Positions 1-12,065 of a stretch of DNA of 64,000 bases are shown in pieces (position 1 is the first letter of the stretch; every line of letters starts with the position of its first letter). Source of the stretch: CAJQPP01 sp963793465. GTDB lineage: Bacteria; Planctomycetota; Planctomycetia; Pirellulales; Pirellulaceae. The notes beneath the pieces were generated by a model, which searched no databases, had not been told where the DNA came from, and saw only the letters and a list, made by a program, of their open reading frames with translations. Position numbers and translations under genes: made by a program. The stretch covers positions 62,001 through 126,000 of the forward strand of contig CAWCAJ010000010.1 in the NCBI GenBank assembly GCA_963793465.1, in the 5' to 3' direction.

Positions 1-25
1 GCTGCTTTCGAGCTAACTCGCGGGT

Positions 26-1486
26 TTAGCCGATGATGGCCCGGATGACGCGGGGGTCGTGGGCCGGACCGATCAGTCGCTGGTTGAGTCCCTGGAAGGG
101 GAAGCTGAACTGATGCGGATCGAACCCCAGCAGCGACAGGATCGTGGCTTGCAGATCACGGACGCCCACGGGGTCTTTGGTGACGGTGTATGCAAAATCG
201 TCGGTCTCTCCGTAACTGATCCCCGGTTTCACGCCGCCACCGGCCATCCAGATGGAAAAACAGTCGGGATGATGGTCTCGCCCCAGCAGCTTGGATCCGT
301 TGCGTGCTTCGTTCATGGCCGTGCGACCAAATTCGCCGCCCCAGATTACCAGGGTTTCGTCCAGCAAGCCGCGTTGCGACAGATCCGTCAGCAAGGCGGC
401 GATGGGTTGATCCGCTTCCCGGCACTTGTTGGGCAATTGGGTCATCAGATCGTCACCGGGATTGGTGCCATGCACATCCCAACCCCAATCGAACAGTTGA
501 ATAAAACGGACTCCCTGTTCCACCAGGCGGCGTGCCAGCAGGCAGTTGTTGGCCAGTGAGGCGGCGCCGGGCTGGGCTCCGTACATGGCCAATGTCTGCG
601 GCGACTCGCGGGTAATGTCCATGACTTCCGGCACCGCGGTTTGCATGCGAAAAGCCAGTTCGTATTGACCAATCCGGGTCAGTGTCTCGGGGTCGCCAAA
701 CTGCTGGTGCTCAATCTGGTTCAGGGCATTCAGCGCATCCAGGCTGGCGCGCCGCAACGGGCGACTCATTCCGGGCGGATCGTTGACAAACAAAATGGGC
801 TCGCCGGTCGAACGGCATTGAACGCCCTGAAACACACTGGGCAGAAAACCATTACCCCACAGCTGTTTGCCCCCGGACGGCAATTTGCCTCCGGATACCA
901 TCACCATGAAGCCCGGCAGATTCTCGTTTTCGCTGCCCAGCCCGTAGGTAATCCAGGAACCCATGGCCGCCCCACCAAATTGCGGGGTGCCCGTATGTAA
1001 CAACAGCTGCGCCGGAGCATGGTTGAACTGGTCCGTATGCATCGACTTGATCACGCACAGCTTGTCAGCGTGACTGGCGATGTTGGGAAACAGCTCGCTG
1101 ATCCAGAGACCGCTGTCACCATGTTGCGAGAACGGAAACTGCGGACCCAGCAACTTGGGACGCCCTTTGATAAACGGAAACACGCGGCCGGCCATCAGCT
1201 CATCGGGACAGGGTTCCATGTGCCGTTTGGCCAGCTCCGGCTTGTAATCCAACGTTTCATGCTGGGGAGGCGACCCGGCCATGTGCAGGTAGATCACACT
1301 CTTGGCTTTGGTCGCCGAGTCGGATGGTTGGTTGGATGAGGCCCAGCCTGAAACGGGAGACCCTAGTCCGGCCAGCGCCATCCCGCCCAGACCCACCTGG
1401 CACTGTCGCAGGAAATGCCGACGCGTCTGCACCTGGGCCCGTCGCAGCAGCAACTCCTGTGGCAGTGAATTCAAGACCTGCTTCAT
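26..1486 (-). CDS. DUF1501 domain-containing secreted protein
   Basis: A 486-aa DUF1501 protein. The family has an alkaline-phosphatase/sulfatase-like fold and is typical of Planctomycetes, where it is usually paired with a DUF1549/DUF1553 protein; its biochemical role is not established. A twin-arginine signal is visible at about residues 21-50 (TRRHFLRQC, then a Gly/Ala-rich hydrophobic stretch ending near GWASS). Family hallmarks follow: YLHMAGSPPQHETLDYKP near residue 66, FNHAPAQLLLHTGTPQFGG in the first half, and RFIQLFDWGWDVHG, VIWGGEFGRTAMNE and GRDHHPDCFSIWMAGGG in the second half. Length is normal and the frame is intact. It lies 48 bp downstream of the DUF1549/DUF1553 gene on the same strand, so the two probably form one transcript. 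Family assignment is firm; function is unknown. Confidence 0.93.
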   Translation of the reverse strand: MKQVLNSLPQELLLRRAQVQTRRHFLRQCQVGLGGMALAGLGSPVSGWASSNQPSDSATKAKSVIYLHMAGSPPQHETLDYKPELAKRHMEPCPDELMAGRVFPFIKGRPKLLGPQFPFSQHGDSGLWISELFPNIASHADKLCVIKSMHTDQFNHAPAQLLLHTGTPQFGGAAMGSWITYGLGSENENLPGFMVMVSGGKLPSGGKQLWGNGFLPSVFQGVQCRSTGEPILFVNDPPGMSRPLRRASLDALNALNQIEHQQFGDPETLTRIGQYELAFRMQTAVPEVMDITRESPQTLAMYGAQPGAASLANNCLLARRLVEQGVRFIQLFDWGWDVHGTNPGDDLMTQLPNKCREADQPIAALLTDLSQRGLLDETLVIWGGEFGRTAMNEARNGSKLLGRDHHPDCFSIWMAGGGVKPGISYGETDDFAYTVTKDPVGVRDLQATILSLLGFDPHQFSFPFQGLNQRLIGPAHDPRVIRAIIG

Positions 1487-1534
1487 GGGTTCCTTTCGGG
1501 GACCGGCGTCTGCCGATTTCGACGTTGAATGAGG

Positions 1535-4712
<3,178 letters not shown>

Positions 4713-4805
4713 TATCGCATGCCCTCAGCCGATTTGAAATGCTGAATGGCGGCGGCAGCAATCGAGAGCGGTAGAAATCGCGGGCCGCAGAAATCGAGAG
4801 CGGTG

Positions 4806-5198
4806 TTAACCGGCTGCGGAACGATGCAAATGAACGAGTTTCCAATCTCCTTCCTGTTTTTCCCAGATCCGGGTCTCTTCCGCCGGCGTCGTGCTGGGTG
4901 TGCCATCGGTTCCCATGCGTTGAATCAAACGGATGTAGCTGATGATCGCCACATCCCGACCGCAAAACCGCACGTGGGGGGCGGCCATCGTGGTCTGGAC
5001 GGCCATGCGGTGCGACAAATTATCGAAGTAAAATTTGTGAAACTCCATCCCGTGCACCAGGTGCCCACGGGCCTCCGGTTCAAAACAACTGACCGTGGGA
5101 TCGCACAGCGCCTCGTAAGTATCCCAATCTCCGCTGGCGATGCTGTCCAGCAGCTGTTGGGTTGTATCGATGATTTCCTGTTCCGCGGATTCCGTCAT
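4806..5198 (-). CDS. SnoaL/NTF2-like protein with CaMKII association domain
   Basis: A 130-aa single-domain protein of the NTF2-like superfamily, closest to the calcium/calmodulin-dependent kinase II association domain (PF08332). The N-terminal helix EQEIIDTTQQLLDSIASGDW, the segment EALCDPTVSCFEPEARGHLV, and the ending ETRIWEKQEGDWKLVHLHRS are typical. The last strand (WKLVHLHRS) fits the family C-terminus. Bacterial versions stand alone without a kinase and probably dimerise or form rings; no enzymatic activity is established. Its start overlaps the folA stop by 4 bp (ATGA), so it is translationally coupled as the last gene of thyA-folA. It is full length and intact. Confidence 0.85.
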   Translation of the reverse strand: MTESAEQEIIDTTQQLLDSIASGDWDTYEALCDPTVSCFEPEARGHLVHGMEFHKFYFDNLSHRMAVQTTMAAPHVRFCGRDVAIISYIRLIQRMGTDGTPSTTPAEETRIWEKQEGDWKLVHLHRSAAG

Positions 5199-5692
5199 CG
5201 TGGTTTCCTGTGGTACTCGGTAAACGTGTGGGCGTATTGGTTCCGATCGTCGGCCGGGTGGTTGCAGACCTGGGTCGCCGTCCAGGCATCCCAGTCAACT
5301 TGCGGAAACGTGGTATCACCCGGCAGCGCGACATGGACCCGGGTGACATACATGCGCTCGACGCGGGGCAGAGCCAACCGGTAAATCTCACCCCCTCCCA
5401 CGATGAAGATCTCCTGCTCATCATCGGCCAACGTCAGTGCCGTATCCAGATCGGCGGCCATGCGGGCGCCGGGAACCTGATAATCGGCATTGCGGGTCAG
5501 GATGATGGTGCTGCGGCCGGGCAACAGGCGTCCGATGGATTCGTACGTGCGACGACCCATGATCAGGGGGTGCCCCATGGTGAGTTGCTTGAATCGCTTC
5601 AGGTCAGCCGACAACCGCCAGGGCATGTCGCCATCCCGGCCGATCACCGAGTTCTCGCTCATGGCGACGATCAGGGAAAGGGTCGCAGTCAT
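5195..5692 (-). CDS. folA: Dihydrofolate reductase
   Basis: A 165-aa cytoplasmic enzyme that reduces 7,8-dihydrofolate to tetrahydrofolate with NADPH, recycling the folate oxidised by thymidylate synthase. Visible motifs: the N-terminal strand LSLIVAMSENSVIGRDGDMPW with the substrate-loop PW pair, the acidic Asp at about residue 30 (SADLKRFKQLT), the NADPH-binding GRRTYESIGRLLPGR segment, and IFIVGGGEIYRLAL with its Gly triplet near residue 98. Length and order match chromosomal DHFR. The ATG overlaps the thyA stop as ATGA, and the stop overlaps the next gene the same way, so the three form an operon in the order thyA-folA-NTF2-like. Confidence 0.96.
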   Translation of the reverse strand: MTATLSLIVAMSENSVIGRDGDMPWRLSADLKRFKQLTMGHPLIMGRRTYESIGRLLPGRSTIILTRNADYQVPGARMAADLDTALTLADDEQEIFIVGGGEIYRLALPRVERMYVTRVHVALPGDTTFPQVDWDAWTATQVCNHPADDRNQYAHTFTEYHRKPR

Positions 5693-6482
5693 ACGGCGAT
5701 GGGCGCCTTGATACTCGGATAGGGATCGTAGCCCAATACCTGAAAATCCTCGAATCGGAAATCAAAAATGGACTGGACGGCGGGGTTGATTTTCATCTCC
5801 GGCAAGGGTCGTGGCGTGCGGCTCAATTGCTGGCGGCAGGGCTCGAAGTGATTGGCGTACAGGTGAGCGTCCCCGAAGGTGTGCACAAAATCACCGGGTT
5901 GCAGACCGGTGACCTGGGCAATCATCATCGTCAGCAGCGAGTAAGAAGCGATATTGAAGGGCACGCCCAGGAACACATCGGCGCTGCGTTGGTACAACTG
6001 GCAGGACAGCCGACCCTGGGCCACATAGAACTGGAACAGCGTGTGGCAGGGGGGAGCTTCATCCTGGGGATCTCCGGCACATTCCAGGCACTGACCAGCA
6101 GTCGCCGCGAATCCGGATTGGTCTTGATGGACTCGATCAGCTGGGAGATCTGATCGACGCACTCGCCGTCGGCGCCACGCCAGGACCGCCATTGACTGCC
6201 GTACACAGGTCCCAGGTTGCCGTCCGCGTCGGCCCAATCGTCCCAAATGGAAACGCCGTTTTCCTTCAAGTAGGCGATGTTGGTATCGCCACGGAGAAAC
6301 CACAGCAATTCGTGGATGATGGAGCGGAGGTGCAGTTTTTTGGTGGTGACCAGCGGAAACCCTGCACCCAGGTCAAACCGCATCTGATACCCGAAAATAC
6401 TTCGTGTACCGGTACCGGTACGGTCCGATTTGTCGGTGCCGTGATCCAGGATGTGCTGCAATAAATCGAGGTACTGTCGCAT
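5689..6482 (-). CDS. thyA: Thymidylate synthase (frameshifted as read)
   Basis: Converts dUMP to dTMP with methylene-tetrahydrofolate. The N-terminal two thirds start at 6482 with MRQYLDLLQHILDHGTDKSD and carry DRTGTGTRSIFGYQMRFDL, the WGPVYG-like segment LGPVYGSQWRSW and RRLLVSAWNVPEIPRMKLPP. The last third (CHTLFQFYV, LYQRSADVFLGVPFN, NIASYSLL, HTFGDAHLY and the C-terminus KAPIAV) is in another frame. The break is in the G6 run at 6049-6054 (C6 on the coding strand), exactly at the active-site Cys of PPCH. Adding one C restores an uninterrupted 264-aa enzyme, the length of E. coli ThyA. A homopolymer undercall is the simplest reading; a recent inactivating mutation is the alternative. It overlaps folA by 4 bp. 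Confidence 0.93.
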
Positions 6483-6901
6483 TACCGGTTTGTATCGGCT
6501 TTCGAAGCTAGCGGCAAGCACCGGGCCGGCATTGGCTGCTGGCAGCGGCACCCGGCGAAGGTTGAACCCAATCTCAAATTTCAAGGGGGTTTTGCCGATG
6601 GAGACTCTGGTTATCGGATTTGCCCGCGGCTGGGAAAGCGAAGGGGCCAATGCGGAAAGCGGACCTGAAACTTGAGGAAATCACTCAATTGCCGGGTTTG
6701 TCGAATGGCCTCGGCAACGCGTCGCTGAGCACCTGCATCAATCGAACAATCGGAGCGAAAACATTTCCTTTAACCGGCCTGTAATCCGGTATCCGAAATC
6801 CTCCATAGCTGAAACGGACTTTCTTCATGTAGGCGGCTGGGACGCAAGGATCGCGTCCAACAACAAGCAGTTTTTCTATCGCCAAAGAAGCAGGGTAGCT
6901 T
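6483..6901. other. Divergent intergenic region between thyA and the glycosyltransferase gene
   Basis: About 420 bp separating divergently transcribed thyA (leftward) and the glycosyltransferase gene (rightward), so both promoters should lie here. I see no clear sigma70 box pair, riboswitch or repeat. An AGGG sits 6 nt before the ATG at 6902 and serves as its ribosome binding site. Confidence 0.5.
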
Positions 6902-7789
6902 ATGTCTTCATTGTCTGTCGTTGTGCCACGACTTGGTACAGATGCACATTTCGAAAACACCTTGGCCTCGATTCTTCGTTACCGCATGCCCCATCATCAG
7001 GTGGTGGTCGTGCAGAGCGATTTGCAGGCTGATACTTACGGCCTGGAGGATGAGGTCGATTTTATTGAAGTCGGGGGCAAGCCCAGCCTGGCCCGCTACT
7101 ACAACGGCATGATGCAAGGGGTCACCGGGGATGTGGTGAACGTGATCCGACCGGGTGTCGAGGTTACTCACCAGTGGTTTGCCCAGGGTGTCAGATACCT
7201 GCAGAGTCCCAGCATCGGATGTGTGGCCTGCTCGCTGGTGGCAGCAGACTACCGTGACGAGCTGGTGTCCTGTGGCTTGATCACCAATCGAACGATGATC
7301 CCGCGACACGCCACCGACCCTCGGCAACGTCCGATTGGTCCCTGTGGGTGGGCAGGTATGTACCGGCGGGAATTGCTCCAGGCACTGGGGCCCTTCGACG
7401 ATTCCATCAGCGATGAGCTGTTTGCCCTGGATTTGGCCTTCAGTATCCGAGGACTCGGTACCGGGTGCGGGGTGGTCACCGATCGCGTGTTGACGCTGGT
7501 GGACGAACAGCTGCTGAAGGTCTCGGTCCGACCCCAGACGGGCAGGGATGCACAACGCATGATCCAACGCCACTTCTCGTCGGAGAGCCAGAAACTGGGT
7601 GCTCTGGTGGCCCTGGGCAGCGACTGCCTGTCGTCCTTCTGGCGGCCCAGTCGCTGGGCCCAGATTGCCGGTCGCTTGACCGCTCGCAACAAGCAGGCCA
7701 GCGACCGCGCCTTTGGTCGCAGGTTGGCATTGGTGCGACACGAGCTATCCGGATCACCCAATGCCATTGAGCGGCGTAAAGCGGCCTGA
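6902..7789 (+). CDS. Glycosyltransferase family 2-like protein
   Basis: A 295-aa protein with a GT-A type nucleotide-sugar-binding N-terminus (SLSVVVPRLGTDAHFENTLA), typical of family 2 glycosyltransferases. The nucleotide-binding half continues through QVVVVQSD and ARYYNGMMQGVTGDVVNVI; the usual DxD metal motif is not clear, the equivalent position reading IRPGVEV. The acceptor half includes GPCGWAGMYRRELLQALGPF and DELFALDLAF, which resembles the ED-type motif of GT2 enzymes. No membrane segment is visible, so it should be cytoplasmic or peripheral. The missing DxD makes catalytic activity uncertain. It is monocistronic, with its own terminator 34 bp downstream. Confidence 0.72.
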   Translation: MSSLSVVVPRLGTDAHFENTLASILRYRMPHHQVVVVQSDLQADTYGLEDEVDFIEVGGKPSLARYYNGMMQGVTGDVVNVIRPGVEVTHQWFAQGVRYLQSPSIGCVACSLVAADYRDELVSCGLITNRTMIPRHATDPRQRPIGPCGWAGMYRRELLQALGPFDDSISDELFALDLAFSIRGLGTGCGVVTDRVLTLVDEQLLKVSVRPQTGRDAQRMIQRHFSSESQKLGALVALGSDCLSSFWRPSRWAQIAGRLTARNKQASDRAFGRRLALVRHELSGSPNAIERRKAA

Positions 7790-7822
7790 TCCCGGCAACC
7801 ATCTTTCCACACACAAGACGCC

Positions 7823-7856
7823 AACCCGCCACTTGCGTTTGCCAGGGCGGGTTTTT
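7823..7856 (+). terminator. Rho-independent terminator of the glycosyltransferase gene
   Basis: Stem AACCCGCC (7823-7830) pairs with GGGCGGG (7845-7851) across a 14-nt loop and is followed directly by TTTTT. It lies 34 bp after the stop codon of the upstream gene and is oriented to end that transcript. Confidence 0.8.
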
Positions 7857-8280
7857 CGATGCGCTACTGATCAATCCTGCGACTCCAGTCCGCCGACTCC
7901 CCCATCCGGGGATTGGTACTCGGCATTCTGGTTTTTTGCAGAGCGGCGTTGTCGGATGCCCACGCCCGCCGACCGGGCGTGGGGGGATCGTCAGAATTCG
8001 TTCAACGCCGGTGGTGAGATTCATCACAGGCAGGGCCATCCGGGAAGACGCGGTTGGGGTGTTGGTCCGTGTTTGGGGTGTTGGTCCATTGGTCCGTGTT
8101 TGGGAACGCTGTTCGTCGAGTCCGCTATCAAAGGGACACAAAAAGGCAAAGGGACAAAAGGAAAAAAGTCCCTGCGAACCGGGTCCTCAAACTGTGGTAT
8201 AATCGACCCGCCTGGTTGCCTGCCGTGCCGGCGGCCGGTCACTATCAAGTCTCCAGATTCCTCAAAGGTCGATTGCCAAT
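7857..8280. other. Intergenic spacer with short tandem repeats
   Basis: Spacer of about 420 bp between the terminator and the radical SAM gene. It holds a 19-bp tandem repeat at 8054-8104 (TTGGGGTGTTGGTCC at 8054 and 8073; TTGGTCCGTGTTTGGG at 8062 and 8089), a weak hairpin GGGAC-N12-GTCCC around 8152-8173, and the promoter listed at 8198. No credible coding sequence is seen. Confidence 0.6.
8198..8203 (+). promoter_or_regulatory. Extended -10 promoter of the radical SAM gene
   Basis: Perfect TATAAT preceded by TGG, giving the extended -10 form TGnTATAAT. No good -35 is present, as is usual for extended -10 promoters. The expected transcription start is near 8210, leaving a leader of about 70 nt before the ATG at 8281. 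Confidence 0.6.
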
Positions 8281-9585
8281 ATGTATTTTCGAATGGCCAA
8301 GCGGATGATGCTTGAAACGGACAAGCGTCTGTTGTGGAAGCTGTTCTGGAACATGGGCGTGAAAGGCCTCCGCAGTGTGCAGCTGCACAAGCGACGTTTG
8401 AAGCGGGGCGAGTTCTTCCCGCCGTATCTGTATATCTCGATCATCAACAGCTGTAACCTGCGATGCCAGGGCTGTTGGGTGGATGTGTCGCACAAGCAAC
8501 ACAAGATTGAGGTCGAGGCCTTGAACCGCATGATTGACGAGGCCAAACAGGTGGGCAATTCCTTTTTCGGGATACTGGGCGGCGAACCCCTGATGCACAA
8601 GGGTCTGTTTGAGGTCCTGGAGGCGCATCCCGACGCCTATTTCCAGGTCTTTACCAATGGTCATTTCATTACGGATGAGGTCGCCAGGCGTTTTCGCAAG
8701 TGCGGCAATGTCACTCCCTTGATCAGTGTGGAAGGGTCCGAAGTCGTCAGCGACCAGCGACGCGGCAAGGCCGGCGTGTTGAACGCCACCATGAATGGTC
8801 TGCAGAATTGTCTGAACAACAAGGTGATGACGGGTGTTTGCACGAGTCTCTGTCAAACCAACTACGAAGACCTGTTGACGGAGAAGTGGGTCGATCGGCT
8901 GATCGAGATGGGTGTGATGTACACCTGGTACCACATTTACCGACCGGTGGGTCCGGAGCCCTGCCCGGATCTGGCACTCACGCCTGAGCAGCAGCGGCAA
9001 GCGCGAAAATTCGTGGTTGAAATGCGCTGCAAGAAGCCGATTATCGTGATTGATGCCTATTACGATGCCGATGGTAACGCGCTGTGTCCGGCGGCCACCG
9101 GGTTCACGCACCATATCAATCCCTGGGGTGATATTGAACCCTGTCCGATTATCCAGTTCGCCACCGACTCAATTCACGCCGAGCAACCGTTGGCCAAAAC
9201 TTTCAACGAATCCGACTTCCTGACCGATTTTCGCGCCGTGGCGGCCGGTGCGACACGCGGCTGCATCGCACTGGAACGTCCCGACTTGATTCAAAACCTG
9301 GTTGCTGCCCATGCGGCCCGCGACACCACGGCGCGGCATTCGGCGTTGACAGAATTGCAGGCCGCCGGCAGTCATCCTTCGCAGTACGCCCCGGACCTGG
9401 CACCGGTTCCCGAAAAAAGCTGGGCCTACCGCCTGGCCAAGAAAATTGCCTTCCATGATTACGGGGTGTACCAGACGCATTTTGATCCCGCCAAATGGCA
9501 GGACCCGCGTCAGAAAACCCATCCCACCCCTGAGTTGGCGGACGAGTCCCATTCCCCCCCGGCTCTGTACCAGTTGAAACCATAG
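8281..9585 (+). CDS. Radical SAM protein
   Basis: A 434-aa radical SAM enzyme. The cluster-binding CxxxCxxC lies at about residues 59-66 (SCNLRCQGCWVDV), followed by the SAM-binding GGEPLMHKG at about 101. A C-terminal region with further cysteines (NALCPAATGF, WGDIEPCPII, TRGCIALE) resembles a SPASM/twitch auxiliary-cluster domain. The N-terminal 50 residues are basic and amphipathic (MYFRMAKRMMLETDKRLLWK), suggesting a peripheral membrane position. Substrate unknown; it resembles planctomycete radical SAM proteins generally annotated without function. The gene is monocistronic, with the promoter at 8198. Confidence in the fold is high and in any specific reaction low. Confidence 0.88.
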   Translation: MYFRMAKRMMLETDKRLLWKLFWNMGVKGLRSVQLHKRRLKRGEFFPPYLYISIINSCNLRCQGCWVDVSHKQHKIEVEALNRMIDEAKQVGNSFFGILGGEPLMHKGLFEVLEAHPDAYFQVFTNGHFITDEVARRFRKCGNVTPLISVEGSEVVSDQRRGKAGVLNATMNGLQNCLNNKVMTGVCTSLCQTNYEDLLTEKWVDRLIEMGVMYTWYHIYRPVGPEPCPDLALTPEQQRQARKFVVEMRCKKPIIVIDAYYDADGNALCPAATGFTHHINPWGDIEPCPIIQFATDSIHAEQPLAKTFNESDFLTDFRAVAAGATRGCIALERPDLIQNLVAAHAARDTTARHSALTELQAAGSHPSQYAPDLAPVPEKSWAYRLAKKIAFHDYGVYQTHFDPAKWQDPRQKTHPTPELADESHSPPALYQLKP

Positions 9586-9776
9586 TCGTTGCCAGTCGCT
9601 GATGCTGGTTGACGATAGCTGACGCTGGCAGCCTGCGTCCTGAAATGGGGTTCCATGAAACAGTCAGGTCACCGTCGTTTGCGATTTGTATTTTGAATCT
9701 TGTTGGGCAGCACGAGATGCAAGACCCTTACCTTTCGACCTAACGAGAAGCAAGAAGCGAGAAGCGGAGGAATTGA

Positions 9777-10792
9777 ATGCAGCGGAATAGACGCCCGGGT
9801 TGGCTGACTGCGTCACTTTGGGTTTTCGTTTTTGTATCCTGGCTGGCACTGACGCCGCCGGCGCGGGCTCAGACCGATCCCCGGGTTGCCTCCGACCCCG
9901 ACCGAGTGATGGTGGGCGTCCGCTTTGACGGCAATACATCCATCGTCAGCTTCGTGGTCAAGGGGAGTCCGGCGGATCGAGCGGGAATTCAGATTGGCGA
10001 CGAGATCCTCTCGGCCGGCGAAAAATTCGTGGTACAGCCCTTTGACCTGATGTCGGCTCTGGATGCCTATAACGAAGGCGACGTCGTAAGGCTGGAAGTC
10101 ATGCGTGGCCCGGAGGTTCGCTTCTTTGAGCTCAAGTTGATTCGGGCGGTCAAAGGGGACGTGGTCATCGAACGCGACGGCAAGGTCGTGGAGGCGCCCC
10201 GCATGGGGCTGCTGAATGAACTGGCTCCGGAGTTGACGGTCCAGCAATGGAGTGGTCTTCCTCAGGGAATTTCGGCCCGCTTGAAGAACAATCGCGGCAA
10301 GGTCATCTGCATGCTGCTGTTTCAGACCGATTGCGAATTCAGTTTGCAACGAGGGTTGCCGGAACTGAAGGCCATGCAGGACGAGTTTCACAGCGATCCG
10401 GATATTTTGTTGTTGGCCATCCAGACTCCCTTTCGCAATTTTGACGATAACACCCACGGCGCGGCCATCCAGTTGTTTGAGTCCCGGGGATTGACGGTTC
10501 CCCTGGGTCACGATGGCAGCGCCCGGCAACGAACCATTACCTACGATGCCTATCGGGCCTATGGGACTCCCTGGTATGTCGTATTGGATAAACAGGGGAT
10601 CGTGCATTACAACGACTCCAGTTTGCCAATCGAAGAAGCCCGGGAGATGTTTGCGACATTGAAATCGCGACCTCTGCCCACGGTTGAGCCGGAAAGCGGC
10701 GGAACCAAGTCCGAAGCAGCGGGCTCCGATCCTGAGGAATCGGATGCGGTTTCGGTATCCCTCCCCCCGGTGATGCGAAAGACAAGGGCTAG
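9777..10792 (+). CDS. Secreted PDZ and thioredoxin-like domain protein (apparent read-through into the next gene)
   Basis: Signal peptide at residues 1-32 (LWVFVFVSWLALTPPARAQ), PDZ domain at about 40-120 (SFVVKGSPADRAGIQIGDEI), then a TlpA/AhpC-like thioredoxin fold at about 150-300 (VICMLLFQTDCEFSL, YGTPWYVVLDKQGIVHYND). The redox site is degenerate: one Cys is left where a CxxC is expected, so disulfide chemistry is unlikely. As read, the frame stays open through 10860 into the aldo/keto reductase, ending at 11819. Adding one C to the C6 run at 10763-10768 instead ends this protein as PPGDAKDKG with TAG at 10790-10792. I prefer two genes; a true 680-aa fusion is the alternative, but it would place a cytoplasmic NADPH enzyme behind a signal peptide. 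Confidence 0.7.
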
Positions 10793-10859
10793 GCCGGTCG
10801 CACGCGGAACCGGGGCTGCCAGGGGACTTCATCCTTACCAGTTCAACAAAGACGGAATC

Positions 10860-11819
10860 ATGCGGAACATTGCATTACCTGCTGGCGATCAGATGCCCGC
10901 CCTGGGGCTGGGTACCTGGAAAATGTCGGAAGGTCAGGCCTACGATGCGGTGAAGATGGCGATCGAGAACGGTTATCGGCACATCGATTGTGCCTGGATT
11001 TATCTCAATGAAGCGGATGTGGGCCGCGCTTTGCAGGATACGCTGAATGCCGGTTCCGTTTCCCGCCAGGATCTGTGGATCACTTCCAAGCTCTGGAACG
11101 ACCGGCATCAACCCGAACAGGTCGCGACCGCTCTCAAGGAATCGCTGACGCAGTTGCGATTGGATTACCTGGATCTGTACCTGATCCACTGGCCGGTAGC
11201 CCATCAGCTGGGCAAGGTGCGACCGGAAACCGCCGCAGACTACCTTACGCTCGAGGCCGTTCCGGTGGCGGAGACCTGGCAGGCCATGCTGGAGTGCATG
11301 CAGGCCGGCCTCTGTCGCAACGTGGGCGTTTCCAATTTCAGTATCCCCAAGTTGGAACAATTGATCCGCTCGTCGGGTGTGGCTCCGGCCTGCAACCAGG
11401 TCGAATCGCATCCTTATCTGCAGCAATCCGCACTACTGGAGTTTTGTCGAGCCCAGCAGATCGCTTTTACAGCCTATTCTCCCCTGGGCTCCGGAGATCG
11501 CCCCGACAATATGAAACAGGACGACGAACCGAATTTGTTCGACGACGAAACCATCGGCTCGATTGCCAGCCAGCACCAGTTGACCCCCGCCCAGGTCATG
11601 CTGGCTTGGGCCGTGAATCGGGGTACGATTCCGATCCCCAAGTCGGCAAACTCAGAACGGCAGCAGCAGAATTTGGCAGCCGCAGACGTGACCCTGACGC
11701 CAGGGCAGATGCAGCAAATCAACGCCCTGGACCGTCATCATCGATTTGTCGACGGAACGTTCTGGGAAATCGAGGGCGGCCCTTACAACGTGTCCAATTT
11801 GTGGGATGAACCCGGTTAG
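10860..11819 (+). CDS. Aldo/keto reductase
   Basis: A 319-aa NAD(P)H-dependent oxidoreductase with a TIM-barrel AKR fold. It starts with the usual strand MRNIALPAGDQMPALGLGTW. The catalytic tetrad is visible: Asp and Tyr in HIDCAWIYLNEADVG, Lys in WITSKLWN and His in LIHWPV. The cofactor loop reads TIPIPKSANSERQQQN. The length is standard for a stand-alone enzyme, and a GGA lies 5 nt before the ATG, both favouring an independent gene although the frame is open upstream to 9777. Substrate not predictable. A six-copy 11-bp tandem repeat begins just after its stop. Confidence 0.88.
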   Translation: MRNIALPAGDQMPALGLGTWKMSEGQAYDAVKMAIENGYRHIDCAWIYLNEADVGRALQDTLNAGSVSRQDLWITSKLWNDRHQPEQVATALKESLTQLRLDYLDLYLIHWPVAHQLGKVRPETAADYLTLEAVPVAETWQAMLECMQAGLCRNVGVSNFSIPKLEQLIRSSGVAPACNQVESHPYLQQSALLEFCRAQQIAFTAYSPLGSGDRPDNMKQDDEPNLFDDETIGSIASQHQLTPAQVMLAWAVNRGTIPIPKSANSERQQQNLAAADVTLTPGQMQQINALDRHHRFVDGTFWEIEGGPYNVSNLWDEPG

Positions 11820-11822
11820 GGC

Positions 11823-11888
11823 GAGTGGCTGGCGAGTGGCTGGCGAGTGGCTGGCGAGTGGCTGGCGAGTGGCTGGCGAGTGGCTGGC
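11823..11888. repeat. Tandem repeat, six copies of an 11-bp unit
   Basis: Six perfect copies of GAGTGGCTGGC starting 3 bp after the aldo/keto reductase stop codon. The unit length is not a multiple of three, so all three forward frames stay open across it and give spurious ORFs. No function is apparent; copy number may vary between strains. Confidence 0.95.
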
Positions 11889-12065
11889 GTTGTCATGGGG
11901 CCGCATCCAGTTTTCCGAACCTGTGGCAGCTCGTGCCGCCGAGTCGTTGTGGGGTCCAGAGCGTCTGTCCAAGCCAAGCGGGGCACCGACCGGACAACTC
12001 ACGACCGACATTGCGACGGGCCGATAAGTAAAACCACCCCACAACCGATCCATTCAGGGATAGCC

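Noticed and set aside
6049..6054. Programmed -1 frameshifting in thyA
   Set aside because: The slippery heptamer is present by chance of the C run; no thyA is known to use it, and an undercalled homopolymer explains it, as at 10763.
11746..12065. Three overlapping plus-strand frames starting in or near the 11-bp repeat
   Set aside because: An 11-bp unit without stops keeps every frame open; the PhoD-like signal peptide starts at 12066.
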